A stretch of DNA of 64,000 nucleotides, taken from positions 111,881 to 175,880 of the forward strand of contig NZ_VIRM01000011.1 in NCBI RefSeq assembly GCF_006874475.1, given 5' to 3'. A model generated the notes under the pieces. It made no database searches. It was not told the DNA's origin and saw only the letters and a list, made by a program, of their open reading frames with translations. This document shows positions 1 through 8,929 of the stretch, piece after piece. Numbering within the stretch: position 1 is the stretch's first letter; the number at the start of each line of letters is the position of its first letter. The stretch is from Microbispora hainanensis. GTDB lineage: Bacteria; Actinomycetota; Actinomycetes; Streptosporangiales; Streptosporangiaceae. The position numbers were made by a program, and so were the translations under genes.

Positions 1-512
1 GCGAGGTGCAGCAGCGTCACCGGGACGCCCCGCCCGGCCAGGCCCCGCGCGGCCTCGATGCCGAGCAGCCCGCCGCCGACCACGACCGCGCTGCGCGCGC
101 TCTCTGCGGCCTCCCTGATCCGCTCGCAGTCGTCCAGCGTGCGGAACGCCGTCGCCCGCTGCACGCCGGGGATCGGCGGCACGATCGGCTCGCTGCCGGT
201 GGCGAGCACGAGCACGTCGTACGGCTCGCGCGTCCCGTCGGCGGCGACCACCGTCTGGCAGTCCCGGTCGATGGCGGAGACCGGGACGCCGAGGCGGGCG
301 GTCACCCCGTGGTCGGCGTACCAGCGGGAGTCGAGCAGCCGGACCTGGTCCGGGCTCGACGTGCCGGCCACCACGTTCGACAGCAGCACCCGGTTGTACG
401 GCTGCCATGCCTCGGCCCCGAACACCGTGATCTTCACGTCCTTGGCCCGGGCGCGGACCTCGCTCACCACGCGCGAGCCCGCCATCCCGTTCCCCACCAC
501 CACAAGCCTCAC
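1..512 (-). CDS. FAD-dependent oxidoreductase, NirB/NasB-type reductase component (3' end beyond window)
   Basis: Only the first ~170 residues are present; the gene runs off the left edge. The N-terminus carries a dinucleotide-binding loop (VVVGNGMAGSR), then the PYNRVLLSNVVAG stretch typical of nitrite reductase large subunit and rubredoxin-reductase-like flavoproteins, and a second NAD(P)-binding loop (VVVGGGLLGIEAA, about residue 145). The GTG start overlaps the stop of the upstream nitrate reductase gene in a GTGA arrangement, so the two are probably translationally coupled. By context it most likely feeds electrons to the nitrate reductase, or is the start of a nitrite reductase large subunit; the missing C-terminal half would decide. 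Confidence 0.8.
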   Translation of the reverse strand, partial: MRLVVVGNGMAGSRVVSEVRARAKDVKITVFGAEAWQPYNRVLLSNVVAGTSSPDQVRLLDSRWYADHGVTARLGVPVSAIDRDCQTVVAADGTREPYDVLVLATGSEPIVPPIPGVQRATAFRTLDDCERIREAAESARSAVVVGGGLLGIEAARGLAGRGVPVTLLHL

Positions 513-2806
513 GCGACACGCTCCCCGTCTTCGGCGCACCGCTCGACGGCGGCCGCGCAGACCTTGAACTCCGGCATGCGCGACATCGGGTCGAGCGCCG
601 GGTTGGTGAGCAGGTTGACGCCCTCCCAGTGGAACGGCATGAACAACGTGTCCGGCCGGATCGAGGCGTTCACGCGGGCCACGCCCTCGGCGGCGCCCCG
701 GCGGCTGCGCACCCGGACGCGGTCGCCGGAAGCGACCCCCAGCCGCTCGGCGAGGTCCGGGTGCAGCTCCACGAACACCTCGGGCGACGCCTGCGTCAGC
801 GGGCGGATGCGGCGCGTCTGCGCCCCCGACTGATAGTGGGCGAGCACCCGGCCCGACGTCAGGTAGAGCGGGAACTCCTCGTCCACGTCCTCGGCGGGCG
901 GGCGGTGCTCCACCGGCACCAGGCGCGCCCGGCCGTCCGGGGTCGCGAAGCGGTCGAGGAACGGCCGCGGGGTTCCGGGGTGCGGGTCGCCCCCGGTGTC
1001 GTTCCCGGCGCCGTCGTTCCCGGCGCCGTCGTTCCCGGCGCCGTCGTCCACCGTGCCGTCGTCCACCGTGCCGTCGTTCCCGGTGCCGTTGTCCACGGCG
1101 CCGTCGTCCACAGTGCCGTTGTCCACTGTGCCGTCGTCCACTGTGCCGGGGCAGGGCCAGAACACCCCGGTCTCGGCCGCGATCCGCTCGTAGGTGATGC
1201 CGGAGTAGTCGGCGACGCCCCCGGCGGAGGCCCGGCGCAGCTCGTCGAAGACCGTGCGCGGGTCGGCGGGGAACTTCTCGCCGCAGCCGAGCCGCTCGGC
1301 GAGGCCCCGCAGGATCTCCAGGTCGCTGCGGGCGCCCGGCGGGGGCGCGGCGGCCTGGCGGCGCAGCAGCACGCGGCCCTCCAGGTTGGTCATCGTGCCC
1401 GCCTCCTCGGCCCACTGGGTCGTGGGCAGCACGACGTGGGCCATGGCCGCCGTCTCCGACAGCACGAAGTCGGAGACCACGAGCAGGTCGAGCGCGCCCA
1501 GCCGCCGGGCGACGTGCCCGGCGCGCGGCGCGGAGACGACGGGATTGGAGCCGAACAGCAGCAGGGCCTTCGGTCCCTCCGGCGTGCCGAGCGCGTCCAG
1601 CAGCTCGTACGCCGACCGGCCGGGTCCGGGCAGGTCGGCGGGGTCGATTCCCCACACGGCGCCGACGTGCGCCCGCGCCGCCGGGTCGTCGATCTTGCGG
1701 TAGCCGGGGAGCTGGTCGGCCTTCTGGCCGTGCTCCCTGCCGCCCTGGCCGTTGCCCTGGCCCGTCACGCAGCCGTAGCCGGAGCCCTCACGGCCGGGCA
1801 GCCCGAGTGTGAGCGCCAGGTTGACGAACGCGGTGACGGTGTCGGTGCCCTTGGCGTGCTGCTCGGCGCCCCGGCCGGTCAGCACCATCGCGCGCTCGGC
1901 CTCGCCGAGGATCCGTACGGCCTCGCGCATCTGGGCGACCGGGACGCCGGTGACGCGCTCCACCCGCTCGGGCCACCAGGCCGACACGGAGGTGCGCACC
2001 TCCTCGAAGCCGGTCGTGCGGGCGGCCAGGTAGTCCAGGTCGGCATACCCCTCGGCGATCGCGATGTGCAGCAGGCCGAGCGCGAGGGCGAGGTCGGTGC
2101 CGGGGGTGACCTGGAGGTGCAGGTCGGCCATCTTGGCGGTCTGGGTGACGCGCGGGTCGACGACGACGAGCCGGCCGCCACCGGACCGCATGGCGCTGAG
2201 GTGGCGCACGAAGGGAGGCATGGTCTCGGCGACGTTGCCCCCGGCGAACAGCACGGCGCCGGCGCGGGCGATGTCGGTGATCGGGAACGGCAGCCCCCGG
2301 TCCATGCCGAAGGCCCGGTTGACCGCGCTGGCCGCCGACGACATGCAGAACCTGCCGTTGTAGTCGATCTGGCTGGTCCGCAGCGCGACCCTGGCGAACT
2401 TGCCGAGCTGGTAGGCCTTCTCGTTGGTCAGCCCGCCGCCGCCGAACACCGCCACGGCGTCCGGCCCGTGCGCGGCCCTGATGGCCTCGATCCGCTCGGC
2501 GACGTAGTCGAGCGCCTCGTCCCAGCTCACCGGGCTGCCGTGCAGCAGCGGGGTGGTGAGCCGTTCGGGCGAGGTCAGCAGCTCCGCCGCCGTCCAGCCC
2601 TTCTGGCACAGGCCGCCGGCGTTGGCCGGGATGTCCTCTCGCGGGGTGATCTCTCCCTTCGCCACGTACATGCCGCACTGGAGTGCGCAGTAGGGGCAGT
2701 GGGTGGCCGAGCCCACGGTCGTGCCCGCGGTGGCCTGTGACATCACAGGTCCGGGAGCGTGCAGTGAGATCGGCATGGATCCGATGGTGCTGACAGGCGG
2801 TTTCAC
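509..2806 (-). CDS. Molybdopterin oxidoreductase, assimilatory nitrate reductase catalytic subunit
   Basis: 765 residues. The N-terminus has the [4Fe-4S] ligand pattern CPYCALQCGM followed by CQKG (about residues 37-69), and the body is a MopB-type bis-MGD domain ending in the molydopterin-dinucleotide-binding fold. It would reduce nitrate to nitrite in the cytoplasm. GTG at 2806 is preceded by AGAAGGGA at a suitable distance; ATG codons at 2776 and 2743 are alternatives, and all leave the cluster intact. It lies 183 bases after the NarK gene and overlaps the next flavoprotein gene. Odd feature: between the WPCPGT and FLDRFATPDGR segments (about residues 553-604) there is a run of 5-residue Asp/Asn/Gly/Val repeats encoded by 15-bp units, absent from the usual fold and probably a surface loop. 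Confidence 0.9.
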   Translation of the reverse strand: MKPPVSTIGSMPISLHAPGPVMSQATAGTTVGSATHCPYCALQCGMYVAKGEITPREDIPANAGGLCQKGWTAAELLTSPERLTTPLLHGSPVSWDEALDYVAERIEAIRAAHGPDAVAVFGGGGLTNEKAYQLGKFARVALRTSQIDYNGRFCMSSAASAVNRAFGMDRGLPFPITDIARAGAVLFAGGNVAETMPPFVRHLSAMRSGGGRLVVVDPRVTQTAKMADLHLQVTPGTDLALALGLLHIAIAEGYADLDYLAARTTGFEEVRTSVSAWWPERVERVTGVPVAQMREAVRILGEAERAMVLTGRGAEQHAKGTDTVTAFVNLALTLGLPGREGSGYGCVTGQGNGQGGREHGQKADQLPGYRKIDDPAARAHVGAVWGIDPADLPGPGRSAYELLDALGTPEGPKALLLFGSNPVVSAPRAGHVARRLGALDLLVVSDFVLSETAAMAHVVLPTTQWAEEAGTMTNLEGRVLLRRQAAAPPPGARSDLEILRGLAERLGCGEKFPADPRTVFDELRRASAGGVADYSGITYERIAAETGVFWPCPGTVDDGTVDNGTVDDGAVDNGTGNDGTVDDGTVDDGAGNDGAGNDGAGNDTGGDPHPGTPRPFLDRFATPDGRARLVPVEHRPPAEDVDEEFPLYLTSGRVLAHYQSGAQTRRIRPLTQASPEVFVELHPDLAERLGVASGDRVRVRSRRGAAEGVARVNASIRPDTLFMPFHWEGVNLLTNPALDPMSRMPEFKVCAAAVERCAEDGERVA
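996..1149. repeat. 15-bp tandem repeat inside the nitrate reductase gene
   Basis: About ten imperfect 15-bp units of the form gccgtcgttcccggc / gccgtcgtccaccgt, in frame, coding Gly-Thr-Val-Asp-Asp and Gly-Ala-Gly-Asn-Asp type pentapeptides. Confidence 0.9.
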
Positions 2807-2943
2807 CGCTGGGTCCCTTCTGTTACCGCTGTGCTACAAGGCGCCAACCGCGCTAACTTCGGCGAGCGCGGCGTGTGAGAGACCCCGTCGTCTCGAAAGC
2901 TCACTTGTGCTGTCGCCGCTTGTGAGGCGTCGGTCCGGAAAAG

Positions 2944-2967
2944 GCGGGCGCCGTGACCGGCGCCCGC
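2944..2967 (-). terminator. Hairpin terminator after narK
   Basis: A perfect 9-bp stem (gcgggcgcc / ggcgcccgc, 6-base loop) lies 22 bases after the narK stop. On the minus strand it is followed by CTTTTCC, a short T-run. It could attenuate read-through from narK into the nitrate reductase gene. Confidence 0.6.
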
Positions 2968-2989
2968 GAGTGGCGGTGAGCGGCCGGGC

Positions 2990-4360
2990 TCAGACCCGGG
3001 CCGCCGCGAGGCTCGGCGCCGACTTCGCCCCGAGGGTGCGCATGTAGCAGAACCAGGTCAGGGCGAAGCAGAGGACGTAGAAGGCGGCGAAGGCCGCCAG
3101 CGCCGCCCCCGCGCCGCCGGTCGCGGAGATGGAGCTGCCGAACCCGCGGTTGATGAAGAATCCGCCGAACGCGCCCACCGCGGAGATGAACCCGATGGCC
3201 GCCGAGGCGTCGCGCTTGCCGGTCACCAGGGCCTCCTCGTACGCGGGGGTGCCGGGCTCGACGCCGGCCACCGCCTTCGCCCGGAAGATCGCCGGGATCA
3301 TCCGGTAGGTGGAGCCGTTGCCGACGCCCGCCGTGCCGATCAGCAGCATGAACGCCGCGAAGAACAGCGGGAGGCTGTGCGCGGACATGGCCTGCCAGAC
3401 GAGCAGGACCGAGACGGCCATCCCGGCGAAGTTCCAGAACGTCACCGCGGCGCCGCCGAGCCGGTCCGACAGCCAGCCGCCGACCGGCCGGATGACCGAC
3501 CCGACCAGCGGGCCGAGGAACGCCAGCGAGGTCAGCGCGGCGTGCTCGGGAAACTGCGACTTGATGAGCAGCGGGAACGCGGTCGAGTAGCCGATGAACG
3601 AGCCGAACGTGCCGATGTAGAGGACCGACATGATCCAGGTCTGCGCCCGGCCGGCCGCCTTGGCCATCTCCCTCGGCTCGGCCTTGGCCGAGGTGAGGTT
3701 GTCCATGCAGAAGTACGCGCCGACGGCGGCGGCCAGGACGAAGGGCACCCAGAACAACCCGGCCGCGGCCAGCCCGAATCCGGCGATGACCAGCGGCATC
3801 AGCAGCTGCACGGAGCTGACGCCGATGTTGCCGCCGGCCGCGTTCAGGCCGAGGGCGGCGCCCTGCCGGCTCTGCGGGTAGAAGTAGGTGATGTTGGCCA
3901 TGCTGGAGGCGAAGTTGCCGCCGCCGAGCCCGGCCGTCGCCGCGATCACCAGGAAGGCCCAGTAGGGGGTGCCCGGGTCGTTCACCGCCACCGCGAGCAG
4001 GACGGCGGGCACCAGCAGCAACAGCGCGCTGACCACGGTCCAGTTGCGGCCGCCGAACCGCGCGGGCGCGAAGGTGTAGGGGATGCGCAGCGTGGAGCCC
4101 ACGAGGTTGGGCAGCGAGACGATCCAGAAGAGCTGGTCGGTGGAGAACTTGTACGCGCCGAGCTTGACCGCGACGATGCTCCAGACGGTCCACAGGGTGA
4201 AGCCCAGATGCTCGGCCAGGATCGAGAACACCAGGTTCCGCCGGGCCACCTTCTTGCCGGTGCTCTCCCAGAACACCGGATCGTCGGGTCGCCAGTCACC
4301 GATCCAGCGGCCTTTCCTGGGTTCTTCCGGGGCCGTGCGCGCCGCCTGCGTCGCCGTCAT
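2990..4360 (-). CDS. narK: MFS nitrate/nitrite transporter, NarK family
   Basis: 456 residues with about 12 hydrophobic segments. The Gly-rich stretches LGGGNFASSMANITYFYP and GGNIGVSSVQLL match the nitrate-signature segments of NarK/NasA transporters. Predicted to import nitrate (or exchange nitrate and nitrite) across the cytoplasmic membrane. ATG at 4360 has AGGAGG five bases upstream. It is first in a leftward series with nitrate reductase and a flavoprotein reductase, which supports an assimilatory role. A hairpin after its stop suggests partial transcriptional separation from the reductase genes. Confidence 0.9.
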   Translation of the reverse strand: MTATQAARTAPEEPRKGRWIGDWRPDDPVFWESTGKKVARRNLVFSILAEHLGFTLWTVWSIVAVKLGAYKFSTDQLFWIVSLPNLVGSTLRIPYTFAPARFGGRNWTVVSALLLLVPAVLLAVAVNDPGTPYWAFLVIAATAGLGGGNFASSMANITYFYPQSRQGAALGLNAAGGNIGVSSVQLLMPLVIAGFGLAAAGLFWVPFVLAAAVGAYFCMDNLTSAKAEPREMAKAAGRAQTWIMSVLYIGTFGSFIGYSTAFPLLIKSQFPEHAALTSLAFLGPLVGSVIRPVGGWLSDRLGGAAVTFWNFAGMAVSVLLVWQAMSAHSLPLFFAAFMLLIGTAGVGNGSTYRMIPAIFRAKAVAGVEPGTPAYEEALVTGKRDASAAIGFISAVGAFGGFFINRGFGSSISATGGAGAALAAFAAFYVLCFALTWFCYMRTLGAKSAPSLAAARV

Positions 4361-4815
4361 CGCTCCTCCTGCGTCCTTGTCGCCTGGGGCCGATAACCGA
4401 AACTAGGAAGAGCGCGTTACGCACTTTGACCATGGGTGACCGTGCGGCCGTTACATGTGCCGCACCCGCGAAACATGCAATCCACAGGCATAACGGACGC
4501 AACATCGGGTTAACACAAGCCCCCCTCTCATCGGGCCCGCGTTTCAGCCGCATGACCTTCGCCCCACTCGCCGCCATTACGCATGGTCAGCACGGTGACC
4601 CGTACGCAGGGTATTTCGGGAAATTCCCGCGATCGCGGTCGTGCCATTCCGTGACCGGACTACGGCGTTTTCCGCCGCGGCATGGCACGGACATTTCGGT
4701 TGACATGTGACCGGTTTTCGCTCGCAGGAATATCCGCGGCGGGGAAAGGGGATATCGATGCCGCCTCCCGCCGTACGAGGGCCCCCCGAGGGCCCCGCGC
4801 ACTCGGGGAGGACGG
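4361..4815. other. Divergent intergenic region between narK and the amidase gene
   Basis: 455 bases without a convincing gene, noticeably more AT-rich than its surroundings between 4400 and 4720. It must hold the narK promoter (leftward) and the amidase promoter (rightward). GTTAC and GAAAC half-sites resembling GlnR boxes are present, but their spacing does not match the usual layout. Confidence 0.5.
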
Positions 4816-5643
4816 ATGTCTGCGGTCTCGCGCCGCGCATTTCTTTCGACGGGGCTCCTCTGGTCGGCGTGCCTGCCGGCGGCGATGCTGACCGCGCAAA
4901 GCGGGCTCGTCGCGGCGGCCACGCCCGTCTGGGCCGGGGGCCGCCCGCGCCCGCCGCGCGTGTACACCCGGTCGGACTGGAAGGCCGATCCGCCCAGGAG
5001 CAAGGCCGAGGTGCTCGACCGCGCGCCCGACCGGCTCGTCGTCCACCACACGGCGACGGCGAACACGGACGCGACCGACCTCGACGCGGCCTTCCGGCTG
5101 TCCCGGACGATCCAGCGCTACCACATGAAGCACAACGGCTGGGAGGACATCGGCGAGCAGTTCACCGTCAGCCGGGGCGGACACATCATGGAGGGCCGCA
5201 ACCGCTCACTGCCGGCCGTCGAGGCGGGCAAGCACGTGATGGGCGCGCAGGCGGCCGACCACAACGACCACACGCTGGGCGTCGAGACCGAGGGGACCTA
5301 CACCTCCACCCTGCCTCCGGTCCGCCAGCTGTCCGCGCTCACCGCGCTGCTGGCCTGGCTGTGCGACGTCTACGAGCTCGACCCGCACGAGGCCATCATC
5401 GGCCACCGCGACCTCAACCGGACCGCCTGCCCGGGCGACCGCCTCTACGCGTACCTGCCGCGGCTGCGGGACGACGTCGCCCGCCGTCTCGGCGGTCGCG
5501 GGTCCGGACGGGACGAGCCCCCGCCGCCGCGGCTCGCGCTGCCGGACGACGCCTACGAGGGGGTCGCGCTCGTCGGCGACCTGCCGTACGAGCACGGTCC
5601 CGCTCTGGGTCCGCACGATCTCACGAGGCGTGACCGCGCCTGA
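4816..5643 (+). CDS. N-acetylmuramoyl-L-alanine amidase / peptidoglycan-recognition family, Tat-exported
   Basis: 275 residues. A twin-arginine signal (SRRAFLS) and hydrophobic segment occupy residues 1-37. The amidase_2/PGRP domain (about 50-220) shows LVVHHTAT, QRYHM near GWEDIGEQF, the GHRD motif and TACPGD, consistent with zinc ligands His, His and Cys. It should cleave the bond between N-acetylmuramic acid and the stem peptide outside the membrane. ATG at 4816 follows GGGGAGGACGG, a good ribosome site. The last ~50 residues after the domain are Pro/Arg/Asp-rich and not recognised. A strong GC hairpin follows the stop. Confidence 0.88.
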   Translation: MSAVSRRAFLSTGLLWSACLPAAMLTAQSGLVAAATPVWAGGRPRPPRVYTRSDWKADPPRSKAEVLDRAPDRLVVHHTATANTDATDLDAAFRLSRTIQRYHMKHNGWEDIGEQFTVSRGGHIMEGRNRSLPAVEAGKHVMGAQAADHNDHTLGVETEGTYTSTLPPVRQLSALTALLAWLCDVYELDPHEAIIGHRDLNRTACPGDRLYAYLPRLRDDVARRLGGRGSGRDEPPPPRLALPDDAYEGVALVGDLPYEHGPALGPHDLTRRDRA

Positions 5644-5654
5644 CGCCACGGAAG

Positions 5655-5682
5655 CGGCCGCCCGCCCGCGCGCGGGCGGCCG
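5655..5682 (+). terminator. GC hairpin after the amidase gene
   Basis: Perfect 11-bp stem (cggccgcccgc / gcgggcggccg) with a 6-base loop, 12 bases after the amidase stop. It has no T-run, as is common for actinomycete terminators. Confidence 0.5.
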
Positions 5683-5724
5683 GGATGGGCGCGAACGACA
5701 CCGGCGATACCGGCGGAAACGGAA

Positions 5725-5752
5725 ACGGGCGGCCCCCGCAGGGACCGCCCGT
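5725..5752 (-). terminator. GC hairpin, possible terminator for the LPFTG gene
   Basis: 8-bp stem acgggcgg / ccgcccgt around a 12-base loop; on the minus strand it is followed by TTTCC. It sits about 210 bases past the LPFTG stop, so the assignment is weak. Confidence 0.3.
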
Positions 5753-5820
5753 GACCGTCGTACAGGAGCGAAGACGCTCCGCGCGCCCGGCTTCTGCCTG
5801 TGCGCGGCGGCGCGCTCGGG

Positions 5821-5848
5821 GCCGGCGTGGGCCGGCGTGGGCCGGCGT
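5821..5848. repeat. 10-bp tandem repeat (intergenic)
   Basis: Almost three copies of gccggcgtgg in non-coding sequence. Confidence 0.8.
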
Positions 5849-5961
5849 ACCGCTCCGGGTACGGCCGGCGTCCGGGGAGGGCCGCCATCGCCGTGGTCTC
5901 CCACTCGGCACGGAAACGGCCCGCCCCGCATGCTCCCCACGCCGGCCACACCGGCGCCGGT

Positions 5962-8001
5962 CTACTCCGTGACCCTGCGGCGCCGCCACGGCAGCAGGGC
6001 GAGAGCGAACGCCAGCAGGCCCGCGCCCGCCGCGCCCACTCCCGCAGGGGCTCCGGTGAACGGCAACCCCGGGCCGCCGGGGCCGGGGGCGGCGGGACCC
6101 GCGGGGGCGCCGCCCATCATCGGCGGAGCCTGCTCCTCCCAGGAGACGTCCTCGGGCTCGTCCTCGTACTCCTCTTCGACGCTCTCCTCGGGCTCCGCCT
6201 CGAACTCCTCCCCGGGCTCCTCGAAGTACGCCTCATCCGGCATCTCCTCAGGCGTGATCGGCCCCGTGGGAGAGGCGTCGGCCTGCTGCATGGCGTTCTG
6301 CACGGGAAGGGCCCCGCCGTTGCCACCCCCGCCGGTCGGCGCCACGACGGGCTGGGCCTGAGCTCCGTTGTCGTTCTGGGTGTCGTTGTTGGTGTAGGTC
6401 TGGGGCCAGTTGCTCCATGACCAGTTCCTCGGCTGGGACCAGTTGTTGTTGTTGTTGCAGTTGCCGTTCGGGCAGTTGTCGTTCTCCACCACTTCCGGCT
6501 CCGCGACCTGTCGCGTCACGGCTACCGGCTCGGTCGCCGCGACGGGCTCGGTCTCCACGACCGGCTCGGTCTCCACGACGGGCTCGGTGTCGGATCGCCG
6601 CACGCCGTCCTCGACCGCGTCGTCGTCCGCGACCACCCTGTCCTCGGCGTCCGCGGCGTCCGCGGCGTCCTCGCCGTCCTCGCCGTCCTCGAACCATGCG
6701 CCGTCCTCGAACGTGCCGTCCGAGCGCAGGCCGTCGTTGCCCACCGGGCCGTACTCACCCGCCAGTGCCAGTGTGTCGGCGGTCGCGGGCTCCTGAGCGG
6801 CCGCCACGACCGGGGCCGCCTTAGCGTCCGTCACGACGTCCGCCGCATTCTGGGCGTCCGCGGCGGCAGGCTCCGCCGCCGTAACCGGCGTTGTCTCCTT
6901 GGCCGGCTCCGCGGCCGTGATCGGCGTTGCCTCCTTGACGGGCTCCACCTCGGTGGCCGGCGTCGCCTCCTTGACAGGCTCCACCTCGGTGGCCGGCGCT
7001 GCCTCCTTCACCGGCTCCGCGTCCGCGATCGGCGTCGCCTCCTTGACGGGCTCCACCTCGGTGGCCGGCGCTGCCTCCTTCACCGGCTCCACCTCAGTGG
7101 CCTCCGGGCCCTTCGCATCCGCCGCCGCCTGATCGTCGCAGACGCACTCGGCGTCCGCCGCGACAGGAACCACATCCGCGACCGCGTCGGACCGCGCGTC
7201 CGCCGCGACCGGCACCGCCGCCTTAACGGGCTCCACCTCGGTGGCCGGCGCTGCCTCCTTCACCGGCTCCACGTCCGCGATCGGCGCTGCCTCCTTCACC
7301 GGCTCCACGTCCGCGATCGGCGTTGCCTCCTTGACGGGCTCCGCCTCCTTGACTGGCTCCACCTCGGTGGCCGGCGCTGCCTCCTTGACCGGCTCCAGCT
7401 CAGTGGCCTCCGGGCCCTTCGCATCCGCCGGCACCGAATCGTCACAGACGCACTCGGCGTCCGCCGCGACCGGCTCCGCCGCCTTAACGGGCTCCACCTC
7501 GGTGGCCGGCGCTGCCTCCTTCACCGGCTCCAGGTCCGCGATCGGCGTCGCCTCCTTGACGGGCTCCGCCTCCTTCACCGGCTCCACCTCGGCGGGCGGC
7601 GCTGCCTCCTTCACCGGCTCCACCTCAGTGGCCTCCGGGCCCTTCGCATCCGCCGGCACCGAATCGTCACAGACGCACTCGGCGTCCGCCGCGACCGGCA
7701 CCGCGTCCGTGGCCGCCTCGCCCTCAGCGGACGCGGCCATAGCCATGGGCTCGACGTCAGCCGGGTCTTGCGTGTTCGGATTCGTCGTGGCGGGTTCCCT
7801 CACGCCCACGGTCGCGGCGCCCGAGGTTCCGTTCTCCGCTCCCCCAAGGGTGTCAAGCGGGGGCGAGTACTGCTCCGGCTGAGTAGCGGACGTCTGCTCG
7901 GGTGCATGGGCCTGCGCACTGGCGATGGCCTGGGTGCCGAGTGTCAGGCCGCCCGCGACCGTCACCGCCAGAAGAACAGGTACAGTATTTTTTCGCGCCA
8001 C
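5962..8001 (-). CDS. Large repetitive cell-wall protein with LPFTG sorting signal
   Basis: 679 residues. GTG at 8001 is chosen because GGGAG lies six bases upstream and a signal peptide (ARKNTVPVLLAVTVAGG...ASAQA) follows directly. The C-terminus has the full sortase sorting signal: LPFTG, a hydrophobic segment and an RRRR tail. Residues ~95-400 are Pro/Val/Lys/Glu/Ala repeats built on EVEPVKEA and ATEVEPVKE. They include three copies of an ADAECVCDD block, so paired Cys residues occur at regular places. Then come an acidic region, EPVVET repeats, an Asn-rich segment with NCPNGNC and NNNNN, and a second Glu-rich region. Function unknown; probably an extended stalk or wall-spanning surface protein. 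The divergent class E sortase about 260 bases away is the obvious anchoring enzyme. Confidence 0.85.
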   Translation of the reverse strand: MARKNTVPVLLAVTVAGGLTLGTQAIASAQAHAPEQTSATQPEQYSPPLDTLGGAENGTSGAATVGVREPATTNPNTQDPADVEPMAMAASAEGEAATDAVPVAADAECVCDDSVPADAKGPEATEVEPVKEAAPPAEVEPVKEAEPVKEATPIADLEPVKEAAPATEVEPVKAAEPVAADAECVCDDSVPADAKGPEATELEPVKEAAPATEVEPVKEAEPVKEATPIADVEPVKEAAPIADVEPVKEAAPATEVEPVKAAVPVAADARSDAVADVVPVAADAECVCDDQAAADAKGPEATEVEPVKEAAPATEVEPVKEATPIADAEPVKEAAPATEVEPVKEATPATEVEPVKEATPITAAEPAKETTPVTAAEPAAADAQNAADVVTDAKAAPVVAAAQEPATADTLALAGEYGPVGNDGLRSDGTFEDGAWFEDGEDGEDAADAADAEDRVVADDDAVEDGVRRSDTEPVVETEPVVETEPVAATEPVAVTRQVAEPEVVENDNCPNGNCNNNNNWSQPRNWSWSNWPQTYTNNDTQNDNGAQAQPVVAPTGGGGNGGALPVQNAMQQADASPTGPITPEEMPDEAYFEEPGEEFEAEPEESVEEEYEDEPEDVSWEEQAPPMMGGAPAGPAAPGPGGPGLPFTGAPAGVGAAGAGLLAFALALLPWRRRRVTE
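6880..7700. repeat. Protein-coding repeat array in the LPFTG gene
   Basis: Tandem and nested repeats with units of tens of bases (12-mers such as ggctccacctcg inside longer blocks), coding EVEPVKEAAPAT-type segments with three interspersed ECVCDD blocks. All are in frame. Confidence 0.9.
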
Positions 8002-8262
8002 TTTGGACTCCCGATAACGGTCGCTCAATTGATAGAGCATTTGCCCGGATTGCCAGCGACATTTCGCTGCTCGACTGTTGTATGCGCCCCTCACAGGGCC
8101 GCCTCATTCCGGCGCACGGTGCTTACCGAAGGATCGTCCAGGTTTTCGCTTCGTTGACCACGACCGCACCGCTGCGGATCGCCGGAGCGGCCTGCCAAAA
8201 AAATTCGCCAACGGCCCTCATATGGCCGCGGCCCGCGCTCGACAGGCGGCGATACTCGGTCC
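8002..8262. promoter_or_regulatory. Divergent control region between LPFTG protein and sortase
   Basis: 261 bases, relatively AT-rich next to both genes. A GATACT box lies six bases before the sortase GTG, so the sortase may be leaderless. Before the wall-protein gene there is GGGAG plus an AT-rich patch around 8020-8045. A shared region implies coordinated expression of enzyme and substrate. Confidence 0.4.
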
Positions 8263-8913
8263 GTGCGCGAAGAGAACGAGGGGGCCGTGCGGACGGTCGT
8301 ACGGGTCGTCGGCGAGCTGTGCCTGCCCGCGGGGCTGGTCCTGCTGCTGTTCTACGCGTACCTGCTCTGGGGCACCGGCGCGGAGACCGATCGGGAGCAG
8401 CGCGTGCTCCAGCAGCGGCTCGGCGACGTCTTCGCCAGGCACGGCGAGCACGCGGGGCCCGGTCCGGTGAAGCTCGGCGACGCCCTGGCGCTGCTGCGCA
8501 TCCCCCGGCTGGGCGCCGGATACCGGTACGCGGTGGTCGAGGGCGTCGGGCCTGCGGAGCTGCGCAAGGGCCCCGGCCACTTCCCCGGCACGGCCCTGCC
8601 CGGTCAGGTGGGCAACTTCGTGCTCTCGGGCCACCGCACCACCTACGCCGCGCCGTTCAATCGTCTTGACGAGCTGCGGCGCGGCGACGACATCGTGGTG
8701 GACGCGCGGGACGCCCGCTACACCTACGAGGTGACGCGCAAGAAGATCGTGGACCCAGGCGAGGTCGACGTCGTCGATCCCGTCCCCGGCCATCCCGGGA
8801 AGCGGCCCACGACCGCGCTCATGACCATGACCACCTGTCATCCCGAGTTCTCCGCGGCGCAGCGCCTGGTCGTCCAGGGCGTGCTCGTCCGCCGCGAGGA
8901 ACGCCAGGACTGA
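8263..8913 (+). CDS. Class E sortase
   Basis: 216 residues. An N-terminal membrane segment (about residues 10-32) is followed by a sortase beta-barrel. Catalytic residues are visible: His in LSGHRTTY, Cys in MTTCHPEF and Arg in SAAQRLVV. The TTCHP form fits the class E sortases of actinobacteria. It would cleave sorting signals and attach proteins to the wall peptide. GTG at 8263 has a GATACT -10-like box six bases upstream; GTG at 8287 is an alternative. The neighbour with an LPFTG signal is a likely substrate, and a 46-residue membrane protein follows 16 bases downstream. Confidence 0.9.
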   Translation: MREENEGAVRTVVRVVGELCLPAGLVLLLFYAYLLWGTGAETDREQRVLQQRLGDVFARHGEHAGPGPVKLGDALALLRIPRLGAGYRYAVVEGVGPAELRKGPGHFPGTALPGQVGNFVLSGHRTTYAAPFNRLDELRRGDDIVVDARDARYTYEVTRKKIVDPGEVDVVDPVPGHPGKRPTTALMTMTTCHPEFSAAQRLVVQGVLVRREERQD

Positions 8914-8929
8914 CCGAGGGAGATCCGGC

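Larger units (their letters stand above)
5644..5961. other. Convergent intergenic region with hairpins
   Basis: 318 bases between the 3' ends of the amidase and the LPFTG protein gene. It holds two GC-rich hairpins (5655-5682 and 5725-5752) and a 10-bp tandem repeat (5821-5848). No gene was recognised; open frames here are only extensions or shadows. Confidence 0.6.

Noticed and set aside
629..2740. Long plus-strand open frame opposite the nitrate reductase gene
   Set aside because: It is the antisense shadow of the real gene, with Gly/Arg/Ala/Val/His-rich composition and no recognisable domain. The same applies to long frames at 12781-14307, 20866-22440 (minus), 21351-22400, 36623-38542 (minus), 47779-49686 (minus), 52889-54514 (minus) and 57598-59511.
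4400..4520. GlnR-type boxes upstream of narK
   Set aside because: GTTAC and GAAAC half-sites are present but separated by 15 bases rather than 6, and no full four-box layout was found. Regulation by GlnR is plausible from the family, but not shown.
5553..5951. Minus-strand open frame over the amidase end and the intergenic region
   Set aside because: Arg/Pro/Gly-rich, no ribosome site, covers hairpins and a repeat; no domain seen.
5962..8001. CRISPR-like array in the repeated region
   Set aside because: The repeats are in-frame coding units of a wall protein with a sorting signal. They are not palindromic and have no unique spacers or cas genes.
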